A DNA stretch of 32,005 nt from Sphingomonadales bacterium (GTDB taxonomy: Bacteria > Pseudomonadota > Alphaproteobacteria > Sphingomonadales > Sphingomonadaceae). A program made the translations under genes and the position numbers. Shown here piece by piece: positions 16,164-28,230 of this stretch. Under the pieces are notes generated by a model. That model made no database searches. It was given only the letters and a program-made list of their open reading frames with translations, and was not told the origin of the DNA. The stretch spans positions 1 through 32,005 of the forward strand of contig JANXUK010000046.1 in the NCBI GenBank assembly GCA_025356275.1, written 5' to 3'. The stretch's first letter is position 1. Each line of letters starts with the position of its first letter.

Positions 16164-18590
16164 TTGACCACCATTCGTATCAACCCCAGCGTTGCCAGCA
16201 ACACGGCGATCAAGGCCAGCATCATCGACATCCTGCGCCACCGTATCGGCAAGGATGAGCGTGCGGCAAAATCGCATGACTGGTTCACCGCATCGGTGCT
16301 GGCCGCGCGGGATCGGATGGTGGAAAGCTGGATGGGCTCGACCCGGCGCACGTATGACACTGCGGGCAAACGGGTCTATTACCTCAGCCTCGAATTCCTG
16401 ATCGGGCGGCTGCTGCGCGATGCGCTGGCCAACCTTGGACTGACCGAGGAGATGGAGGCCGCGCTGCACGAGCATGGCTATGACCTGGCCGAGCTGGAGG
16501 AGATCGAGCCCGATGCGGCGCTGGGCAATGGCGGGTTAGGCCGGCTGGCGGCATGTTTTATGGAGAGCCTGGCCAGCCTCGACATCCCCGCCTACGGCTA
16601 TGGCATCCGCTATGTGAACGGCATGTTCCGTCAGCGGATCGACGATGGCTGGCAGGTCGAATTGCCCGAAAACTGGCTGGTCCATGGCAACCCGTGGGAG
16701 TTTCGGCGCCGCGAAGCCGCCTATCAGATCGGCTTTGGTGGCGAAGTGGTGGAAACCAAGACCGGCGTGATCTGGCAACCGGCTGAGCATGTCGAGGCCA
16801 GCGCGGTGGACACGCCGGTGGTCGGCTGGCGCGGCAAACGGGTCAACACGCTGCGGCTGTGGACCGCGCGGGCGCTCGACCCACTGAAGCTCGATGCGTT
16901 CAATGCCGGCGATCATGTGGGTGCAATGTCCGAACAGGCGCGCGCCGATTCGCTGGTACGCGTGCTTTATCCCGCCGATTCCAACGCCGCCGGCCAGGAA
17001 TTGCGGCTGCGGCAGGAGTATTTCTTTTCCTCGGCCTCGATCCAGGACATCGTGCGGCGCCATCTGCAATATGGCGGCGATATCCGCACCTTACCGGATA
17101 AGGCTGCGATCCAGCTCAATGACACCCATCCCTCGGTCTCGGTGGCAGAGTTGATGCGGCTGCTGATCGACGACCATGGGCTCGATTTCAACGAGGCGTG
17201 GGACATCACCCGGCGCACCATCGCCTATACCAACCACACCTTGCTGCCCGAGGCGCTGGAAAGCTGGCCGCTGCCGCTGTTTGAGCGGATGCTGCCGCGC
17301 CATATGCAGATCATCTATGCGATCAACAGCCGGGTGCTGCGCGAGGCGCACAAGGCCGGGCTGGGCGATGCCGCGCTCTCCGCGATCAGCCTGATCGACG
17401 AGGGCGGTGACCGGCGGGTGCGGATGGCCAATCTGGCCTTCGTCGGCGCGCATAGCGTCAATGGCGTGGCCGCGCTGCACACCGAGCTGATGAAGGAGAC
17501 GGTGTTTTCCGATCTCCACAAGCTGTACCCGACCCGGATCAACAACAAGACCAATGGCGTGACCCCGCGGCGCTGGCTGCATCAGTGCAATCCGGGGCTG
17601 ACCGGCCTGCTGCGCGAGGTGATCGGCGACGAATTCCTGGATAATACCGATGCGCTGACCGCGCTCAATGCGATGGCCGACGACAGCGCGCTGGGTGACA
17701 GGATCTCAGGCGTGAAACGGGCCAACAAGGTCGCGCTGGCCGCGCATATCCGTGAGTTGACCGGGCATCACATCGATCCCGACGCGCTGTTCGATGTGCA
17801 GATCAAACGCATCCACGAATACAAGCGGCAATTGCTCAACCTGATCGAGACGGTGTCGCTATACGACCAGATCCGCAGCCATCCGGAGCGGGACTGGGTG
17901 CCGCGCGTCAAGATCTTTGGTGGCAAGGCGGCTTCGTCGTATCACAACGCCAAGCTCATCATCAAACTGTCCAACGACATCGCGCGGCGCATCAATGCCG
18001 ACCCGTCGGTGGGCGGGCTGCTGAAGGTTGTGTTCGTGCCCAATTACAATGTAAGTCTGGCCGAGCGGATCATCCCCGCCGCCGATCTGTCGGAACAGAT
18101 CTCGACCGCCGGGATGGAGGCCTCGGGCACCGGCAACATGAAATTCGCGCTGAACGGCGCGCTGACCATCGGTACGCTGGATGGCGCCAATATCGAGATC
18201 AAGGACCGGGTCGGCGATGACAATATCATCATCTTCGGCCTGACCGCGGCCGAGGTCGCGGCGCGGCGTTCGGGCGGTTATGTCCCGCGCAATGTGATCG
18301 AGGGTTCGCCCGAGCTGCGGCAGGCGGTGGAGGCGATTGCCGGCGGGGTGTTCTCACCCGATGAGCCGGCGCGCTATCGCGGGTTGATGGAGGGGCTTTA
18401 CGACCATGACTGGTTCATGGTGGCCGCCGATTTCGACGGCTACAGCGCGGCGCAGCGCAACGTCGAGGCGCGGTGGCAGGATCAGGCCGGGTGGCGCGCG
18501 TCGGCGATCCGCAATATCGCCAATGTCGGCTGGTTTTCGTCGGATCGTACCATCGGTGAGTACGCCAGGGAGATTTGGAACGTTTTGTGA
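16164..18590 (+). CDS. glgP: Glycogen/maltodextrin phosphorylase
   Basis: GlgP releases glucose-1-phosphate from alpha-1,4-glucan ends by phosphorolysis. The 808 residues match family length. Key stretches are KRVYYLSLEFLIGRLL, ALGNGGLGRLAACFMESLA, DGWQVELPENWLVHGNPWE, QLNDTHPSVSVAELMRLL, NKTNGVTPRRWL and, near residue 660, GTGNMKFALNGALTIGTLDG, whose Lys binds pyridoxal phosphate. The start is uncertain: a TTG at 16164 has GGAG (16151-16154) nine bases upstream and gives an N-terminus comparable with E. coli GlgP, while upstream in-frame ATGs (16101, 16074) would add residues without family character. It is the first gene of the glg run; its TGA overlaps the next start. Confidence 0.95.
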   Translation: MTTIRINPSVASNTAIKASIIDILRHRIGKDERAAKSHDWFTASVLAARDRMVESWMGSTRRTYDTAGKRVYYLSLEFLIGRLLRDALANLGLTEEMEAALHEHGYDLAELEEIEPDAALGNGGLGRLAACFMESLASLDIPAYGYGIRYVNGMFRQRIDDGWQVELPENWLVHGNPWEFRRREAAYQIGFGGEVVETKTGVIWQPAEHVEASAVDTPVVGWRGKRVNTLRLWTARALDPLKLDAFNAGDHVGAMSEQARADSLVRVLYPADSNAAGQELRLRQEYFFSSASIQDIVRRHLQYGGDIRTLPDKAAIQLNDTHPSVSVAELMRLLIDDHGLDFNEAWDITRRTIAYTNHTLLPEALESWPLPLFERMLPRHMQIIYAINSRVLREAHKAGLGDAALSAISLIDEGGDRRVRMANLAFVGAHSVNGVAALHTELMKETVFSDLHKLYPTRINNKTNGVTPRRWLHQCNPGLTGLLREVIGDEFLDNTDALTALNAMADDSALGDRISGVKRANKVALAAHIRELTGHHIDPDALFDVQIKRIHEYKRQLLNLIETVSLYDQIRSHPERDWVPRVKIFGGKAASSYHNAKLIIKLSNDIARRINADPSVGGLLKVVFVPNYNVSLAERIIPAADLSEQISTAGMEASGTGNMKFALNGALTIGTLDGANIEIKDRVGDDNIIIFGLTAAEVAARRSGGYVPRNVIEGSPELRQAVEAIAGGVFSPDEPARYRGLMEGLYDHDWFMVAADFDGYSAAQRNVEARWQDQAGWRASAIRNIANVGWFSSDRTIGEYAREIWNVL

Positions 18591-20773
18591 AGCCACCGAA
18601 ATCCGCCATCGATGCCCTGCTGGAGGGGCGGCATGCCGATCCCTTCGCGCTGCTTGGGGTGCATCAGGGGCCGGGTGGCCGCTTTGCGCGGGTGCTGCTG
18701 CCGGGGGCGGAGGGTGCGGAGGCGTTTACGCTGGCGGGGGAGGCCTTGGGCGCGCTGATTCAGACCGATCCGCGCGGGCTGTTCGAGGGGGGAATTGCCG
18801 GCACCGGCGATCCGCCCCACCCGGTCAAATACCACGCAACCGCCGGTGGCAGCGAGTGGTGGGTGACCGACCCGTACAGCTTCGGGCCGGTGCTGGGCCC
18901 GACCGACGATTACCTGATCGGGGAGGGCAGCCACTACCGCTTGTTCGATAAGCTGGGCGCGCATTGCATAAGCCATGAGGGCGCCGATGGCGTGCATTTC
19001 GCGGTCTGGGCGCCGAATGCGCGGCTGGTCGGGCTGGTCGGCGATTTCAACGATTGGGACGGCGCGCGCCACCCGATGCGGCGGCGCGGCGATACCGGCA
19101 TATGGGAGATTTTCCTGCCCGACATCGCCCCTGGCCGCGCCTATAAATACCGCATCACCGCCGCCGATGGCATGGTGCTGCCGCTGAAGGCCGATCCCTT
19201 TGCGCTCGCCTCCGAACTGCGCCCGGCCACCGCCTCGATCATCACCGCGCCGCCGCAGCACCAATGGGGCGACGATGCGCACCGCGCCTTCTGGGCCAGC
19301 GCCGATCCGCGCCGGCAAGCAATTGCCATCTACGAAGTCCACCCCGGATCGTGGCGCCGCGACGAACATGGCTGGTTCCAGAGCTGGGACGCGATGGCGG
19401 AAACGCTGATCCCTTACGTGGTGGACATGGGCTTTACCCATATCGAATTCATGCCAGTGTCGGAGCATCCGTATGATCCGTCCTGGGGCTATCAGACCAC
19501 CGGGCTTTATGCGCCCTCGGCCCGGTTTGGCGATGTCGAGGGGTTTGCCCGGCTGGTCGATGGGGCGCACCGGGCCGGCGTCGGCATCATCATCGACTGG
19601 GTTCCAGCGCATTTCCCCACCGACGAACACGGCCTTGCCCGCTTCGACGGCACCGCATTGTATGAGCATGAGGACCCGCGCCTCGGTTTCCACCCGGACT
19701 GGAACACCGCGATCTACAATTTCGGCCGTCGCGAAGTGGCCAGCTTTCTAGTTAATAATGCGCTGTTCTGGGCCGAGCGCTATCATGTCGATGCGCTGCG
19801 CGTCGATGCCGTCGCCTCGATGCTCTACCGCGATTATTCGCGCGAGGCGGGCGAGTGGATCCCCAACGAACAGGGCGGGCGCGAGAATTGGGAGGCGGTC
19901 GGCTTCCTGCGCGCGATGAACCGCGCGATTTACGCCGGGCACCCCGGCCTCATCACCATCGCCGAGGAATCGACCTCATGGCCCGGAGTCACTTTGCCCG
20001 CCTATGACGGCGCGTCCAACGCGGCCAACCTGGGCTTTGGCTTTAAGTGGAACATGGGGTTCATGCATGACACGCTGGAGTATATGGCGCGCGATCCGAT
20101 CCATCGGCGCTGGCATCACAATGCCATAACTTTCGGCCTTACATACGCGTTTGCCGAGAATTTCGTCCTCCCGCTCAGCCATGACGAGGTGGTGCATGGC
20201 AAGGGCAGCCTGCTGAACAAGATGGCCGGCGACGACTGGCAGAAATTCGCCAACCTGCGCGCCTATTACGCGATGATGTGGGGGTATCCGGGCAAGAAGC
20301 TGCTGTTTATGGGGCAGGAATTCGCCCAGAGCCGCGAATGGAGCGAAGAGCGCTCGCTCGACTGGCACCTGATGGATCAGTCGGCGCATGCCGGGGTTGC
20401 GGCTTTGGTTCGCGATCTCAACCATGCGTACCGGGGGCACGCGGCGCTGCACGCGCGCGATTGCGAGGGCGAGGGGTTCGGCTGGCTGATCGTTGATGAT
20501 GCGGCCAATTCGGTGTTCGCGTGGACACGCAAGGCGCCCGGCGCGGCGCCGGTGGTGGTGATCGCCAATCTGACGCCCGCGCTGCTGACCAATTACCGCT
20601 TGCCGCTGCCGCAGGGCGGGCGCTGGCGCGAGCTGATCAACAGCGACGCGGCGGTGTATGGTGGCAGCGGGCGGGGCAATCTGGGCGCGATCCATGCCGC
20701 CGATGATGGCGGGGGAAACGCGGCGCGGATCACCCTGCCGCCGCTCGCCACGCTGATGTTCACCCCGGACTGA
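18587..20773 (+). CDS. glgB: 1,4-alpha-glucan branching enzyme
   Basis: GlgB introduces alpha-1,6 branches into glycogen. The protein (about 728 residues) has an N-terminal domain typical of long-form GlgB (DPFALLGVHQG). A CBM48-like domain (about 115-210) with FAVWAPNARLVGLVGDFNDWDG follows, then the GH13 barrel: FMPVSEHPYDPSWGYQTTGLY, DWVPAHFPTDEHGL, VDALRVDAVASMLYRDY with the nucleophile Asp near 405, ITIAEESTSWPGVT with the acid Glu near 459, and LPLSHDEVVHGKGSL. No ATG is available: GTG 18587 overlaps the glgP stop as GTGA, and TTG 18575 is an alternative four codons earlier. Translation is probably coupled to glgP. Confidence 0.96.
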   Translation: MKPPKSAIDALLEGRHADPFALLGVHQGPGGRFARVLLPGAEGAEAFTLAGEALGALIQTDPRGLFEGGIAGTGDPPHPVKYHATAGGSEWWVTDPYSFGPVLGPTDDYLIGEGSHYRLFDKLGAHCISHEGADGVHFAVWAPNARLVGLVGDFNDWDGARHPMRRRGDTGIWEIFLPDIAPGRAYKYRITAADGMVLPLKADPFALASELRPATASIITAPPQHQWGDDAHRAFWASADPRRQAIAIYEVHPGSWRRDEHGWFQSWDAMAETLIPYVVDMGFTHIEFMPVSEHPYDPSWGYQTTGLYAPSARFGDVEGFARLVDGAHRAGVGIIIDWVPAHFPTDEHGLARFDGTALYEHEDPRLGFHPDWNTAIYNFGRREVASFLVNNALFWAERYHVDALRVDAVASMLYRDYSREAGEWIPNEQGGRENWEAVGFLRAMNRAIYAGHPGLITIAEESTSWPGVTLPAYDGASNAANLGFGFKWNMGFMHDTLEYMARDPIHRRWHHNAITFGLTYAFAENFVLPLSHDEVVHGKGSLLNKMAGDDWQKFANLRAYYAMMWGYPGKKLLFMGQEFAQSREWSEERSLDWHLMDQSAHAGVAALVRDLNHAYRGHAALHARDCEGEGFGWLIVDDAANSVFAWTRKAPGAAPVVVIANLTPALLTNYRLPLPQGGRWRELINSDAAVYGGSGRGNLGAIHAADDGGGNAARITLPPLATLMFTPD

Positions 20774-20809
20774 CCAGAGCGGCCGGAACCAAAGCAAAAG
20801 GAGAGAGCG

Positions 20810-22069
20810 ATGCAGGAGAGGATCGGTCAACCGCTGGCGCGCGACGCCATGGCCTATGTGCTGGCGGGCGGGCGCGGCAGCCGCCTGTACGAGATGACCG
20901 ACAACCGCGCCAAGCCGGCGGTGTATTTCGGCGGCAAGTCGCGGATCATCGATTTCGCGCTGTCCAATGCGATCAACTCGGGCATCCGCCGCATCGGCGT
21001 GGCGACGCAATACAAGGCACACAGCCTGATCCGCCATATGCAGCGCGCGTGGAATTTCATGCGGCCCGAACGCAACGAAAGCTTCGACATCCTGCCCGCC
21101 AGCCAGCGGATCGACGAGACCAACTGGTACGCCGGGACCGCCGATGCAGTGTTTCAGAACATCGACATCATCGCGTCGCACGCGCCCAAATATATGGTGA
21201 TCCTGGCCGGCGATCACATCTACAAGATGGATTACGAGACGATGCTGCGCCAGCATGTCAGCAGCGGCGCGGACGTGACCATTGGCTGTCTGGTGGTGCC
21301 CAAGGCCGAGGCCACCGAATTCGGGGTGATGAAGGTCGACAAAGCGAGCAACATCACTGCCTTCGTCGAAAAACCGGCCGACCCGCCCACGATCCCCGGC
21401 GATGCCGAGCATTCGCTGGCATCGATGGGTATCTATGTTTTCGAGACCAAATTCCTGTTCGAGGAATTGCGCCGCGACGCCGCCACGCCGGGCTCGTCAC
21501 GCGATTTCGGCAAGGATATCATCCCCTATATCGTCAAGCACGGCAAGGCGGTGGCGCACCGCTTTACCGACAGTTGCATCCGCGCCGCCGAGGAAATCGC
21601 CGAATACTGGCGCGATGTCGGCACGCTGGATGCCTATTTCGAGGCCAATATCGACCTGACCGACGTGGTGCCCAAGCTCAACCTCTATGACCGCGAATGG
21701 CCGATCTGGACCGATGCGATCGTTGCCGCCCCGGCCAAATTCGTCCATGACGAGGAAGGCCGGCGGGGGCACGCAATCTCCTCGCTAATCTCCAATGATT
21801 GCATCGTCTCGGGCGCCTTGGCGCGGCGCAGCCTGTTGTTCACCGGGGTCAAGATGGGCAGCTTCTCGGCCTGTACCGAGGCGGTGATCCTGCCCTATTC
21901 GAACATTGGCCGGCGCGCGCGCCTGTCACGCGTGATCGTCGATTCGGGGGTGCGCATCCCCGAGGGCCTGATCGTCGGTGAGGATCCCGAGCTGGATGCC
22001 ATCCGCTTTCGCCGCACCGCCGGCGGGGTGTGCCTGATCAACCAGGCGATGATCGACAGGCTGGTTTAA
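20810..22069 (+). CDS. glgC: Glucose-1-phosphate adenylyltransferase (ADP-glucose pyrophosphorylase)
   Basis: GlgC makes ADP-glucose from glucose-1-phosphate and ATP, the committed and normally allosterically controlled step of bacterial glycogen synthesis. The 419 residues include [20 protein letters not shown] near the N-terminus, the nucleotide-binding Gly-rich loop and catalytic Arg/Lys. [11 protein letters not shown] carries the metal-binding Asp, and VEKPADPP and the [15 protein letters not shown] segment bind sugar phosphate. The C-terminal part is the left-handed beta-helix. The start is set by AAAAGGAGAGAG a few bases before ATG 20810. It has the only non-overlapping gap (36 bases) in the upstream half of the operon. 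Confidence 0.97.
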   Translation: MQERIGQPLARDAMAYVLAGGRGSRLYEMTDNRAKPAVYFGGKSRIIDFALSNAINSGIRRIGVATQYKAHSLIRHMQRAWNFMRPERNESFDILPASQRIDETNWYAGTADAVFQNIDIIASHAPKYMVILAGDHIYKMDYETMLRQHVSSGADVTIGCLVVPKAEATEFGVMKVDKASNITAFVEKPADPPTIPGDAEHSLASMGIYVFETKFLFEELRRDAATPGSSRDFGKDIIPYIVKHGKAVAHRFTDSCIRAAEEIAEYWRDVGTLDAYFEANIDLTDVVPKLNLYDREWPIWTDAIVAAPAKFVHDEEGRRGHAISSLISNDCIVSGALARRSLLFTGVKMGSFSACTEAVILPYSNIGRRARLSRVIVDSGVRIPEGLIVGEDPELDAIRFRRTAGGVCLINQAMIDRLV

Positions 22070-22074
22070 GCTCG

Positions 22075-25205
<3,131 letters not shown>

Positions 25206-27041
25206 ATGCGGTTGGGCGCGTATGGCGATGGCGGGGTCACAAGGTTTGCGGTGCGCGCGCCGGATGCCTCGGCGCTGTCGCTATGCCTGTTCGATGCCAC
25301 GCGAACCGAGACGCGCTACCCGATGGCCCGCAGCGATGACGACGCGGCGGTGTGGACGGTGGCAATGCCCGGCGATTACGCAGGCGCTGCCTATGGCTAT
25401 CGCGCCGAGGGCGAATGGGCGCCGGGTCGAGGGCATTGGTTCGATCCGGCCAAGCTGCTGGTCGATCCCTATGCGGTGGCTTTGGATCGCCGCTTTGGCT
25501 ATGATCCGCGCCTGTCGCAATATGGCGCCGATACCGCCGCGTTGGTGCCGCGCGCGATAGTGCCGGGCTCGTTACCGCAAGCCGCGCCGCCGCCCCGCCT
25601 GCCGCCCGGCGCACTGATCTATGAACTCAACGTCAAAGGGTTCACCCATCTCCACCCCGATGTGCCCGAGGGTTTGCGCGGCACCGTGGCGGCGCTGGCC
25701 CATCCAGCCATCGTTGCGCATTTGCGCAAGCTGCACGTCGATGCGGTGGAGCTGATGCCGGTGATCGCGTGGATCGATGAGCGGCATCTGCCGCCCTTGG
25801 GCCTCAGCAATTTCTGGGGCTATAATCCGCTGGCGCCGATGGCGCTCGATCCCGGTCTGTGCCCCGGCGGGGTGGCGGAGCTGCGCGAGACGGTGGCGGC
25901 GCTGCATGCGGCGGGCATCGCGGTGATCCTCGACATCGTGCTCAACCATACGGGTGAGAGCGACAATGCCGGGCCTGTGGTGTGCCTGCGCGGGCTCGAC
26001 AATGCGGCCTATGCGCATGATGCGGCGGGCGCGCTGATCAACGATACCGGATGCGGCAATACGCTGGATTTCGCGTCGCCGTCGGTGCGGGCGCTGGCGC
26101 TGGATACGCTGCGGCATTTTGCCGGGCATTGCGGGGTGGCGGGGTTCCGCTTCGATCTGGCGCCGATCATGGCGCGCGGGCCGGGGTTCGACGCCCACGC
26201 GCCATTCTTTGCCGAGATTGCCGGCGATCCGCTGCTGGCGAGCCTCGCGATGATTGCCGAGCCGTGGGACATCGGTCCGGGCGGGTATCAGCTGGGGCAT
26301 TTCCCGGCGGGTTGGCTCGAATGGAACGACCGCTATCGCGACGATGTGCGGCGGTATTGGCGGCGCAATGCCAGCGAGGGGTTTGCGCCCGATGATGCCA
26401 CCGCCGGCACGCTGGCGACGCGGTTGGCGGGCTCGGCCGATGTGTTTGGCGAGCAGGCGTGCCGCAGCGTCAATTTCCTTGCAGCGCATGACGGGTTCAC
26501 CTTGGCCGATCTGGTCGCCTATGAAGGTCGCCACAATCAGGCCAATGGCGAGGACAATCGCGACGGCCACGGCGAGAATTTCAGCTGGAACTGCGGCGCG
26601 GAGGGTGCCAGCACCGACCCCGCCGTGCTGGCGCGCCGGGCCGAGGATGCGCGGGCCTTGCTGGGCACATTGTTTGCCAGCACCGGCGCGTGTCTGCTGG
26701 CGGCCGGGGATGAATTCGGGCGCAGCCAGCAGGGCAACAACAACGCCTATTGCCAGGACAGCGCGATCGGCTGGATCGACTGGGCGGGGCGCGACCGGGC
26801 TTTGGAGGATTACGTCGCGGGCCTTGCCGCATGGCGCGCAGGCCGGCGGGCGCGGTTTGCGCAATTCCCGCGCGCGGGGGTGTGGCAGCGGCTGGACGGC
26901 GGAGCGATGGCCCCCGATGACTGGAACGCGGCGGACGGGCCGGGCTTTGCCTATCGCTCGGCCGATGCGGAGCGGGCGTATGGGTTCAGGATCGAGCGTG
27001 AGGCGCGGCGCGTGACGTTGAACGAGTGCGACGAAAAATAA
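25206..27041 (+). CDS. glgX: Glycogen debranching enzyme GlgX
   Basis: GlgX is an isoamylase-type GH13 enzyme that removes the short branches left by glycogen phosphorylase. The 611 residues are slightly short but contain an N-terminal CBM48-like domain (about 10-100: FAVRAPDASALSLCLFD, YGYRAEGEWAP). The catalytic barrel has YELNVKGFTHLHPDVPEGLRG, ILDIVLNHTGESD, GFRFDLAPIMAR with the nucleophile Asp near 315, IAEPWDIGPGGYQLG with the acid Glu near 350, and NFLAAHDGFTLADLV. The ATG follows the pgm TGA with no gap. It is the last gene of the run; the candidate PadR operator begins two bases after its stop. Confidence 0.94.
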   Translation: MRLGAYGDGGVTRFAVRAPDASALSLCLFDATRTETRYPMARSDDDAAVWTVAMPGDYAGAAYGYRAEGEWAPGRGHWFDPAKLLVDPYAVALDRRFGYDPRLSQYGADTAALVPRAIVPGSLPQAAPPPRLPPGALIYELNVKGFTHLHPDVPEGLRGTVAALAHPAIVAHLRKLHVDAVELMPVIAWIDERHLPPLGLSNFWGYNPLAPMALDPGLCPGGVAELRETVAALHAAGIAVILDIVLNHTGESDNAGPVVCLRGLDNAAYAHDAAGALINDTGCGNTLDFASPSVRALALDTLRHFAGHCGVAGFRFDLAPIMARGPGFDAHAPFFAEIAGDPLLASLAMIAEPWDIGPGGYQLGHFPAGWLEWNDRYRDDVRRYWRRNASEGFAPDDATAGTLATRLAGSADVFGEQACRSVNFLAAHDGFTLADLVAYEGRHNQANGEDNRDGHGENFSWNCGAEGASTDPAVLARRAEDARALLGTLFASTGACLLAAGDEFGRSQQGNNNAYCQDSAIGWIDWAGRDRALEDYVAGLAAWRAGRRARFAQFPRAGVWQRLDGGAMAPDDWNAADGPGFAYRSADAERAYGFRIEREARRVTLNECDEK

Positions 27042-27042
27042 T

Positions 27043-27058
27043 TCAAGATATATCTTGA
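27043..27058. promoter_or_regulatory. Perfect 16-base palindrome, candidate PadR operator
   Basis: TCAAGATATATCTTGA is an exact inverted repeat. A possible -35 box TTGACT (27055-27060) overlaps its right end and a weak -10 (TACATA, 27077-27082) follows at 16 bases, so a bound regulator would block the promoter. It lies directly upstream of a PadR gene, and PadR-type regulators commonly repress their own promoter through such AT-rich dyads. Confidence 0.65.
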
Positions 27059-27113
27059 CTATCCAAGACAGACTTCTACATACGGTTCTATGACCGAATA
27101 TAGGAGATCAATT

Positions 27114-27764
27114 TTGTCATTTTTCAAAAACCCCCACCACAGCATGCGGCGCGGCGATGGAATGTCGCGCGGGCCGGAAGCTGACTTTGACATGGTCCAG
27201 CACGGGGGCCAGCACGGGGGCCACCGTCGCGGCGGCCTGCATGGCGGACGTGGCCGACACGGCGACGCTAGACCCGAGGGCGGCCCGCATGGCCCCCGGC
27301 GCGGCAAGCGTTTCGGCGGCGAGGAGCTGCGCCTGATGGTGCTCGGCCTGCTCGCATCCGAACCGCAGCATGGCTATCAACTGATCCGCAGCTTTGCCGC
27401 CAAAAGCGGTGACGCCTATGCGCCCAGCCCCGGGGTTATCTACCCGCTGCTGACGTTGCTGCTGGATATGGAATTGGTGGGCAGGCCGCAGGGCGAGCCG
27501 GGCACCCGCCAACTCTACGCGCTGACGGACACCGGCACCGCCGAGGTCGAGACCAATCGCGCAGCCATCGATGCGCTGTTCGCCCGGCTCGGCGCGATGG
27601 CCCAGATCGCGGCGCGGACCGATGGCGCTCCGGTGCGCCGCGCGGTGCATAATCTGCGCAGCGCCGTGGTCGAGCGGCTGGGGCGCGAGGGTACGCCAGA
27701 GAGCCTGCCGTTCGATGTCGCCGCCATCATCGATGCCGCCACCCAGCAGATCGAACGGCTGTAG
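27114..27764 (+). CDS. PadR-family regulator with His/Gly-rich N-terminus (YqjI-like)
   Basis: A winged-helix PadR domain (about residues 65-150) has ELRLMVLGLLASEPQHGYQL and SPGVIYPLLTLLLDMELVG. It is preceded by a flexible extension rich in Gly, Arg and His, with eight histidines including HH, QHGGQHGGH, LHGG and RHGD. This layout resembles E. coli YqjI, a nickel-responsive PadR repressor whose His-rich extension binds metal. The C-terminal part (about 150-216) is helical and probably dimerises. The start is TTG 27114, because AGGAG (27102-27106) lies seven bases upstream; ATG 27090 is in frame but lies at the expected transcript start without a ribosome site. DUF2218 follows after 14 bases. 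Confidence 0.85.
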   Translation: MSFFKNPHHSMRRGDGMSRGPEADFDMVQHGGQHGGHRRGGLHGGRGRHGDARPEGGPHGPRRGKRFGGEELRLMVLGLLASEPQHGYQLIRSFAAKSGDAYAPSPGVIYPLLTLLLDMELVGRPQGEPGTRQLYALTDTGTAEVETNRAAIDALFARLGAMAQIAARTDGAPVRRAVHNLRSAVVERLGREGTPESLPFDVAAIIDAATQQIERL

Positions 27765-27778
27765 AAAGGAAGTATACC

Positions 27779-28081
27779 ATGCAAGCCAGCATCATACAGC
27801 GATCGACCGCGATCGTCCCCACCGCCAGCGCCAGCCGCTACCTCCAGCAATTGTGCAAGCATTGGAGCCACAAGTTCGCGGTGACTTTTGATCCGGCGCA
27901 GGGCGAGATTGCGCTGCCGATGGGCACGCTGACGCTTGCCGCCGGGGACATGGCGTTGACGCTATGCTGTGCGGTGAAGGCGGGCGGCGATCTGGAGCGG
28001 ATGCAGCAGGTGGTCGGCGATCACCTCAATCGCTTCGCCTTCCGCGAGGGTGAGCTGGCGTTCAGCTGGCAGGCGGGCTGA
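27779..28081 (+). CDS. DUF2218 protein
   Basis: This protein of 100 residues matches the DUF2218 pattern: STAIVPTASASRYLQQLCKHW, then FAVTFDPAQGEI, and LERMQQVVGDHLNRFAFREGE. In other bacteria this domain stands alone beside, or is fused to, siderophore-interacting (FAD-binding ferric reductase) proteins. It is also paired with PadR regulators, which suggests a role in iron or other metal handling; the biochemical activity is unknown. It shares a transcript with the PadR gene, with GGAAG a few bases before its ATG. No ferric reductase gene follows, since repeat copy 3 and a convergent gene come next. Confidence 0.85.
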   Translation: MQASIIQRSTAIVPTASASRYLQQLCKHWSHKFAVTFDPAQGEIALPMGTLTLAAGDMALTLCCAVKAGGDLERMQQVVGDHLNRFAFREGELAFSWQAG

Positions 28082-28096
28082 GCGTTTTGCGTCGGT

Positions 28097-28187
28097 AGTC
28101 TGTGCCGTCCCGCGTGCGCCATCCCGACCTCCCATTCAGATTACACGCTGAGGGAGGTCGGGAGGGGGAGCGGGATGGCGCAGGCTT
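28097..28187. repeat. Palindromic intergenic repeat, copy 3
   Basis: The core arms are 28097-28133 and 28152-28187, with several mismatches in the lower stem, around a loop containing ATTCAGATTACACGCTG, in the same orientation as copy 1. It shares CCCGACCTCCC and GGGAGGTCGGGAGGGGG with the other copies. The flanking half-modules are not evident. It lies between convergent genes (DUF2218 and the CoA transferase), so it can serve as a transcript end for both. Confidence 0.82.
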
Positions 28188-28230
28188 TCCTATGCGACAA
28201 GCGCTCCTCCGCGCTTTTCGTCAAACAGGC

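Noticed and set aside
16051-16258. Short leader frame with AGGGAGG upstream of glgP
   Set aside because: An ATG at 16051 follows a purine tract, but the frame runs deep into glgP in another phase and its product has no coding character or attenuator features.
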